From the NCBI GenBank assembly GCA_002721755.1, contig PBLL01000015.1, positions 46,147-110,146 on the forward strand: a stretch of 64,000 nucleotides of DNA, read 5' to 3'. Of this stretch, positions 58,946 to 64,000 are shown one piece after another. The number at the start of each line of letters is the position of its first letter. The first letter of the stretch is position 1. Source of the stretch: Actinomycetota bacterium (lineage in GTDB: Bacteria; Actinomycetota; Acidimicrobiia; Acidimicrobiales; MedAcidi-G1). Below the pieces are notes generated by a model, which was given only the letters and a program-made list of their open reading frames with translations, had not been told where the DNA came from and ran no database searches. The translations under genes were made by a program, and so were the position numbers.

Positions 58946-59836
58946 CTGTCTTATCAACTCGCTTCTCTACTTGCTGCCACCTCTTGGGCTGTTAGCAGCT
59001 TGATCGCCGCTGAACCTTCGCGTCGACTCGGAGGTGCACGTTTTTGTCGAATCAGAATGATCTATGTAAGCGCAATGCTTGTAATCGCAGCGAGTCTCCA
59101 CGATGGTTGGGCTTCTATTGACTTTAGTGATACTGCACTTATAGCCGTTTCAGGACTTGTCGGTATTTTCGTTGGTGATGTCGCTCTGTTTACAGCAATG
59201 TCGAGAATTGGACCGCGCAGAACCGGGATGCTTTTCACATTAAACGCTCCAATGGCTGCTTTGGGCGGAGCTATATTTTTTAATGAACGTCTTTCTCTAT
59301 CTTCATTAATTGGGTCGGCTCTTATTATTTCTGGGATCATTTTGGCGGTGATATACGGAAACCCTTCTCAGAGAACTGGTGTCTTTGAAAGGATAGAAGG
59401 TTCGCTTGCTGTGGGAATTTTTTGGGCAACTGTCGGAGCTTTGGGTCAAGCCGTTGGTGCTTTAGCAGCAAAACCTGTTCTAGAAGATGGAGGTGACACT
59501 CTTGCAGTTGCCGCACTCAGGGCAGTGATAGCAACAGTTGTAATGTGGAGTGTTCCTGGGCGAACTGATAAATGGACACGGTCATTTGCTAAATCGCCTC
59601 TTGTTAAATATGACCAAATCAAATTGGCTTCAAGTGCCTTTATAGCAATGGTTTGTGGAATGACGCTTCTTCTTTATGCCCTAGCTAATGGCAACACAGG
59701 AATCGTTGTCGTTCTTTCAGCGACAACACCTGTTTTACTTTTACCGCTTCAGGCCGTGGTAACTAAAAAGATGCCTGTTCCCTTTGCATGGTTAGGCGCA
59801 GTTCTCACGGTTATCGGAACTTCTCTACTCATCTAA
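58946..59836 (+). CDS. EamA/DMT-family transporter
   Basis: 10-TM EamA pattern; ORF-track start at TTG 59000 appears truncated, in-frame LSYQLASLLAATSWAVSSLIAAEPSRRLGG begins upstream (candidate CTG 58946). Confidence 0.75.
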   Translation: MSYQLASLLAATSWAVSSLIAAEPSRRLGGARFCRIRMIYVSAMLVIAASLHDGWASIDFSDTALIAVSGLVGIFVGDVALFTAMSRIGPRRTGMLFTLNAPMAALGGAIFFNERLSLSSLIGSALIISGIILAVIYGNPSQRTGVFERIEGSLAVGIFWATVGALGQAVGALAAKPVLEDGGDTLAVAALRAVIATVVMWSVPGRTDKWTRSFAKSPLVKYDQIKLASSAFIAMVCGMTLLLYALANGNTGIVVVLSATTPVLLLPLQAVVTKKMPVPFAWLGAVLTVIGTSLLI

Positions 59837-59860
59837 CCTATTTAGTTAAGTTCGGTTTAG

Positions 59861-61117
59861 TTATCGAAATTTTTCCGCCAGTGAGAATAAGACGACAATG
59901 ATCACCGGATACAAACCCAATATTCCGCTGTAGTGACTTAACGTTTGATAATCAGTGAGTGTCACCACCAAACCAGATCCGATTCCAGCTATTCCGCCTG
60001 AGGCTGTCATGGCTAGGTCTGCCAAACCTTGGATTCTGACCTTTTCAGAGCCTTTAAATTCGCTTGCTATGAGTGTTGAGCTAGCCACTAGTCCAAAACT
60101 CCAACCTAGACCGATAAGGAAAAGTCCAACAAAAACACCTACTGAATCCTCGGGATCTGCGTGTGATGCCAATTCAGCTCCGACCACAAGGAGTAGCCCG
60201 CCGAGAGCGATAACAGATTTTGCACCTATTTTTTGAGTTAATACACCTACGAGTGGTGAGAAGGCATACATACCTATTATGTGAAGTGATATTACAAATC
60301 CAACTATTTCAAGTTGGTGACCACCATCTTTGAGATGCAGAGGAGTCATTGTCATGACTCCGACCATTACTACGTGGCCGACGACCATAGACCCGACCGA
60401 AAGTCGCCCCACTCGTGAAGAAAAAAGTTTTCTGAAAGCCTCTTTGAATGAAGTCTTCTGCTCACCTTCTTCCCCGATGCCACCGACTACCACTAAAGGG
60501 TCGGGTCTTAACCATTTTCGAATAGTTAAAGCGGCTAGAAGAAAAAGCAACCCTGAAATAATATAAGGTCCAGCTAGCTCCGGAGCCCCGAGAAAATCTC
60601 CTACCTTTTTGGCTGGACCCAGACCTAGTGAAGGTCCAAGGACTGAACCTATGGTGGAAGCCCAAACCAAATTACCTATAGCTGATGCTTTACTTTCTTC
60701 AGGAGCTAAATCGGCAGCTGCATAACGTGCCGCTAAATTTGCGCCGTTTCCTACTCCGACTCCAAGAATGCCGATTGGGAGAAATATGTAGACTTCTGTA
60801 ATAGCTGCGATCATCGCCAGCAGGGCTCCAAATACTGCAACTACGTAACCTGTAACTATTCCAGGCCGTCTGCCTCTCGCCGCCATTATTTTCGCTAGTG
60901 GAAGTGTCGAAAGTGCGGCTCCCGTCGTAAGGCATGCTGCTGCTAGAGCTCCAAACGTTTCGTTTCCGGTGATTTCTTCTCCTAGAACTGCTGCGGCAGA
61001 ATATGCGCTTGTGATCGCTGCTCCTGCCGGCACCAAACCTGCCATAAGGGTTCGAAGGGTTCTCTTTTGTAGATCGGCATTTTTGTCTAAGTCTTTCAGT
61101 TCAGATTCTTTGAACAT
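59861..61117 (-). CDS. MFS transporter
   Basis: 12-TM pattern, ARGRRPGIVTGYVV loop. Confidence 0.88.
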   Translation of the reverse strand: MFKESELKDLDKNADLQKRTLRTLMAGLVPAGAAITSAYSAAAVLGEEITGNETFGALAAACLTTGAALSTLPLAKIMAARGRRPGIVTGYVVAVFGALLAMIAAITEVYIFLPIGILGVGVGNGANLAARYAAADLAPEESKASAIGNLVWASTIGSVLGPSLGLGPAKKVGDFLGAPELAGPYIISGLLFLLAALTIRKWLRPDPLVVVGGIGEEGEQKTSFKEAFRKLFSSRVGRLSVGSMVVGHVVMVGVMTMTPLHLKDGGHQLEIVGFVISLHIIGMYAFSPLVGVLTQKIGAKSVIALGGLLLVVGAELASHADPEDSVGVFVGLFLIGLGWSFGLVASSTLIASEFKGSEKVRIQGLADLAMTASGGIAGIGSGLVVTLTDYQTLSHYSGILGLYPVIIVVLFSLAEKFR

Positions 61118-61173
61118 TCCCGAAGCGTACGGCAGATATTTCTATTTGGTCGTTTTTTCGGAGATCTGATTAA

Positions 61174-62397
61174 ATGTTTGGAGATTTTATGAGCAGACAA
61201 ACCCATTTAGAAATAGATCTTGCTTCCGCTAAACGTTTAGCAATTGCTGCACAAGGTTTAAATCGAAAAAAAGTAAAAAATGTTACTCGACAGCATTTTG
61301 ATCGTGTAATCAATGACACAGGTCTGGTGCAACTCGATTCGGTTCAAGCATTGTGTAGGTCTCATTATTTGGTTTTTTTTAGTCGGTTAGGAAAATATGA
61401 CAAGTTGAAACTTGATGAATGGATTTGGCACTCGGGAAAAGTTTTTGAATCCTGGGCCCATGAAGCGTCGGTTCTACCTGTTGAAACAGAACCTTTTATA
61501 CGTTGGAAAAAAGCTCGTGCACGTAATGGTGAAACATGGCAAGGTCTTTTTGAGTTAGCGACTTCTCAGAAGAAGTATGTAAGTCAAGTTTTAGGTGAAG
61601 TCCGCTCATCTCACTCAATTGCCGCTAGTGAATTAAAAGAACCGAGAAATCGTTCTGGTTCTTGGTGGAGTGGAAGGTCAGATGGTCAAAAAGCACTTGA
61701 CTGGCTTTTCAGGATTGGTGAAATAGGCGTAAGACGTGACAAAAATTTCTCTAGGAGTTATTCCCTCTTTGAATCGATTCTCCCAAATGAAATTCTTTCC
61801 TCCCCAACACTTTCTGAAAAAAACGCTATAGAGGAACTGATATTGATAGCTGCGCGTTGCAACGGGATTGGGACTGTCAGAGATATAGCTGATTACTTTC
61901 GGATAAAACCCTCCTATATAAAAGAGGCTGTTCTTCCTCTTCTCGAAAAAAAGAAACTCCTCTCAGTGAACGTTGAGGGGTGGACTGAAGAAGCCTACGT
62001 CGCCTCTTCTTTTTCAATTCCAGAAAAAATAGAAGCAAGGGCACTTTTGTCGCCTTTTGATTCACTTATATGGTGCAGACCGAAAGTTGAACGGCTTTTT
62101 AACTATGAATATCGTTTGGAAATATACGTCCCGGCAGAAAAGCGAAAATACGGGTACTACGTTTTGCCTTTTTTATTGAACGAGGATTTGGTAGCTCGGG
62201 TTGACTTAAAAAGTCTTAGAACCGACAGAGTGCTACTTGTTAATGGGTTTTTCCCTGAGAAAAATACTGATCATGAACTAGTTGCTTCAGAGTTGGTTAA
62301 AGAACTAGGTGCTCTTGCAGATTTTCTAAATCTTTCGGAAATCAAAGTCGCAGGCAATAGCAAGTCGGCAAATCTGCTCAGATCCTTTGTTGATTAG
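61174..62397 (+). CDS. YcaQ/AlkZ-like winged-helix DNA glycosylase family protein
   Basis: LVQLDSVQALCRSHYLVFFSRLGKYDK (QLD motif), WAHEASVLP, LLSPFDSLIWCR. Confidence 0.85.
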   Translation: MFGDFMSRQTHLEIDLASAKRLAIAAQGLNRKKVKNVTRQHFDRVINDTGLVQLDSVQALCRSHYLVFFSRLGKYDKLKLDEWIWHSGKVFESWAHEASVLPVETEPFIRWKKARARNGETWQGLFELATSQKKYVSQVLGEVRSSHSIAASELKEPRNRSGSWWSGRSDGQKALDWLFRIGEIGVRRDKNFSRSYSLFESILPNEILSSPTLSEKNAIEELILIAARCNGIGTVRDIADYFRIKPSYIKEAVLPLLEKKKLLSVNVEGWTEEAYVASSFSIPEKIEARALLSPFDSLIWCRPKVERLFNYEYRLEIYVPAEKRKYGYYVLPFLLNEDLVARVDLKSLRTDRVLLVNGFFPEKNTDHELVASELVKELGALADFLNLSEIKVAGNSKSANLLRSFVD

Positions 62398-63224
62398 CTA
62401 ACTGCTAAAAGTGCTATTGAAGTTAAACCCATTGCCAAACCCAGTAGTTGGCTTCTAACCATTGTTTCTTTCAGTAATAGACGTGCTAACAGGACTGTAA
62501 CCGCTGGGTAAAAGGAAGCTAGAACGGACACCAAACTCAAGAATCCCTTGTTTAATGCTGCCAACAAAACAACGTTTGCAAATGTGTCGAAAAACCCTGC
62601 CCCTATTATGAAAGACATAGAATTTGCCTCTGGTTTAATTTTTTTCTTGGCGATTAGCACATATGAAAATATTGCTAACACTGAGAAGACTCGCGATCCT
62701 ACAACTGGCCAGGGTGCAGTTGTTTGAGACGTCCCGTCGATCACTATGAAAAAAGCACCAAAGGCTAACCCGGCGACTACTGCTTCTAGCAGCAGTGAAC
62801 TTTTAACAGGTGTACGTTCGCCTGGTATCCAGGAAACTAGAAATATTGATATGAGCCCGACGATGATCCCTGCAAACTGTGTCGAAGAAAGTTTTTCTCC
62901 GGAAACAAGTCCCCAGATTACAGGTAAAGTCGCGCATGCGACTGCGGTAATTGGAGCTACTATCGCCATTGGTCCTCTGGCTAAACCTCTGTATAGAAGA
63001 GCTAAACCACATAAGCCGAAACCTGATGCAATAACACCTAGGAAAAAGTCACCACTTTTGAACTCTTCTGCCATCAAAGGGGCAACTATTAAAATTATGC
63101 ACAGACCTAAAAGATGGGAAATCGCCAGAACCGAAACAACATTTGTTTTCTTTGTTGCTTTGCCTCCGAAAAAATCTCCTGTTCCTGCTAGGACAGCAGC
63201 TGTTAGCGCCAGAAAAGTAACCAT
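62394..63224 (-). CDS. EamA/DMT-family transporter
   Basis: 276 aa, 10 hydrophobic segments with EamA duplication. Confidence 0.85.
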   Translation of the reverse strand: MVTFLALTAAVLAGTGDFFGGKATKKTNVVSVLAISHLLGLCIILIVAPLMAEEFKSGDFFLGVIASGFGLCGLALLYRGLARGPMAIVAPITAVACATLPVIWGLVSGEKLSSTQFAGIIVGLISIFLVSWIPGERTPVKSSLLLEAVVAGLAFGAFFIVIDGTSQTTAPWPVVGSRVFSVLAIFSYVLIAKKKIKPEANSMSFIIGAGFFDTFANVVLLAALNKGFLSLVSVLASFYPAVTVLLARLLLKETMVRSQLLGLAMGLTSIALLAVS

Positions 63225-63244
63225 TTACATTTTTCAGTCAATTG

Positions 63245-64000
63245 TTAGGGTAAAAATTCGTCAGCATCAAGGTCTTCGATTGCTGTCGTTACACGTTTGA
63301 ACATTTCTGTAACCAACTGGACTGCGCGTTCATTTACTAGCGCTGCTGCTGATGCCTGCACTGGATAAGCCAAACAGAACAATATGGACCGCCTGTAGTC
63401 TTCCATTAATCGATCTTGAGGGTAATCAAAACCGAGTCCACTCAAAGTGTTTCGATATCTTTCAAGTAGCTCTGTTTCATGGTTTCGTCGATCTTCTATT
63501 GTGAGACTCTGGCTCAAAAAATAACCAACGTCGTAGCCACCGACAGTTTTTATGCAAATTTGCCAGTCGATTACTTTGAGTTCAGCATTGTCAAAAAATA
63601 GATTGTCGAGTCGGAAATCTCCGTGTGCCATGGTTATAGGACTGTCTGCCAATTCCATCATTTCGCCAGTTACCGTTGGGAATTTTTCTCCGACTTTTAT
63701 TATCCTTTCGGACACATCGCCTGTGAACATGTCCATACAACTAGGCCAAGCTTCGGCGAAACCCTGAGCTATAGCTTGGGGAAAGGGTGCATCCCATCCG
63801 TATGGGAGCCAGTCGAGGTCTCCTTCGAAACGATCGCTTTCCCAGAATTCCGCGTGATGCTTTGCCAGTTCTTCTATTGCGAATTGAGCTTTGTCTATTG
63901 GGCAGCCATCCAATTGACTTAGAACTTCAGCTCCTTCGAGATCCTCGAGGACTAGAACGAAATCATCGGATTCCGGGTCATGGTAGGCGGCGTAGCAGTT
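63245..64000 (-). CDS. Phosphotransferase (APH/choline kinase-like), N-terminus beyond window
   Basis: MAHGDFRLDNLFFD, VIDWQICIKTVGGYDVGYFLSQS; frame stays open to the right edge (NCYAAYHDPESDDFVLVLEDLEGAEVLSQLDGC...). Confidence 0.85.
   Translation of the reverse strand, partial: NCYAAYHDPESDDFVLVLEDLEGAEVLSQLDGCPIDKAQFAIEELAKHHAEFWESDRFEGDLDWLPYGWDAPFPQAIAQGFAEAWPSCMDMFTGDVSERIIKVGEKFPTVTGEMMELADSPITMAHGDFRLDNLFFDNAELKVIDWQICIKTVGGYDVGYFLSQSLTIEDRRNHETELLERYRNTLSGLGFDYPQDRLMEDYRRSILFCLAYPVQASAAALVNERAVQLVTEMFKRVTTAIEDLDADEFLP

Noticed and set aside
62746-63300. 184-aa + strand ORF
   Set aside because: Antisense to a convincing EamA transporter; composition is typical of a shadow frame
1-64000. 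CRISPR arrays, transposases, phage genes, tRNA genes, restriction or toxin-antitoxin systems
   Set aside because: Looked for on both strands; none seen. The absence rests on manual reading, not a scan

Overview
This 64 kb low-GC window carries densely packed, mostly housekeeping actinobacterial genes. The gene content (complete Pup-proteasome locus, fused FbiC, TPP riboswitch, type-A RNase P RNA) suggests a marine-type Acidimicrobiia-like lineage, but that assignment is inference. The core is helY-tatC-tatA/B-(GDPD, lepB)-pafC-pafB-pafA-prcA-prcB-pup-dop-arc-trmI. Flanking modules are a riboswitch-controlled thiamine transporter, an HxlR-fbiC (coenzyme F420) operon, glcDEF, a 2-oxoacid dehydrogenase operon, transketolase/transaldolase, pyk, trpD and rnpB. 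I saw no phage, transposon, CRISPR or classical defence system. The observations most worth a second look are: (1) an uncalled 31-aa, 7-cysteine metallothionein-like microprotein just downstream of rnpB; (2) a 1181-aa secreted protein in which two fibronectin-III folds appear to be interrupted, one by a TolB-like propeller plus trypsin and the other by a trypsin domain whose catalytic Ser is Gly; (3) a perfect palindrome abutting the HxlR-fbiC start; (4) a multi-spanning molybdoenzyme with an internal twin-arginine motif; (5) a structured, possibly ncRNA-bearing gap before trpD and tandem hairpins before the E1 gene; (6) two genes whose homologous N-termini run upstream of any ATG/GTG/TTG start. 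All functional calls come from reading the sequence by eye; no database search was run.
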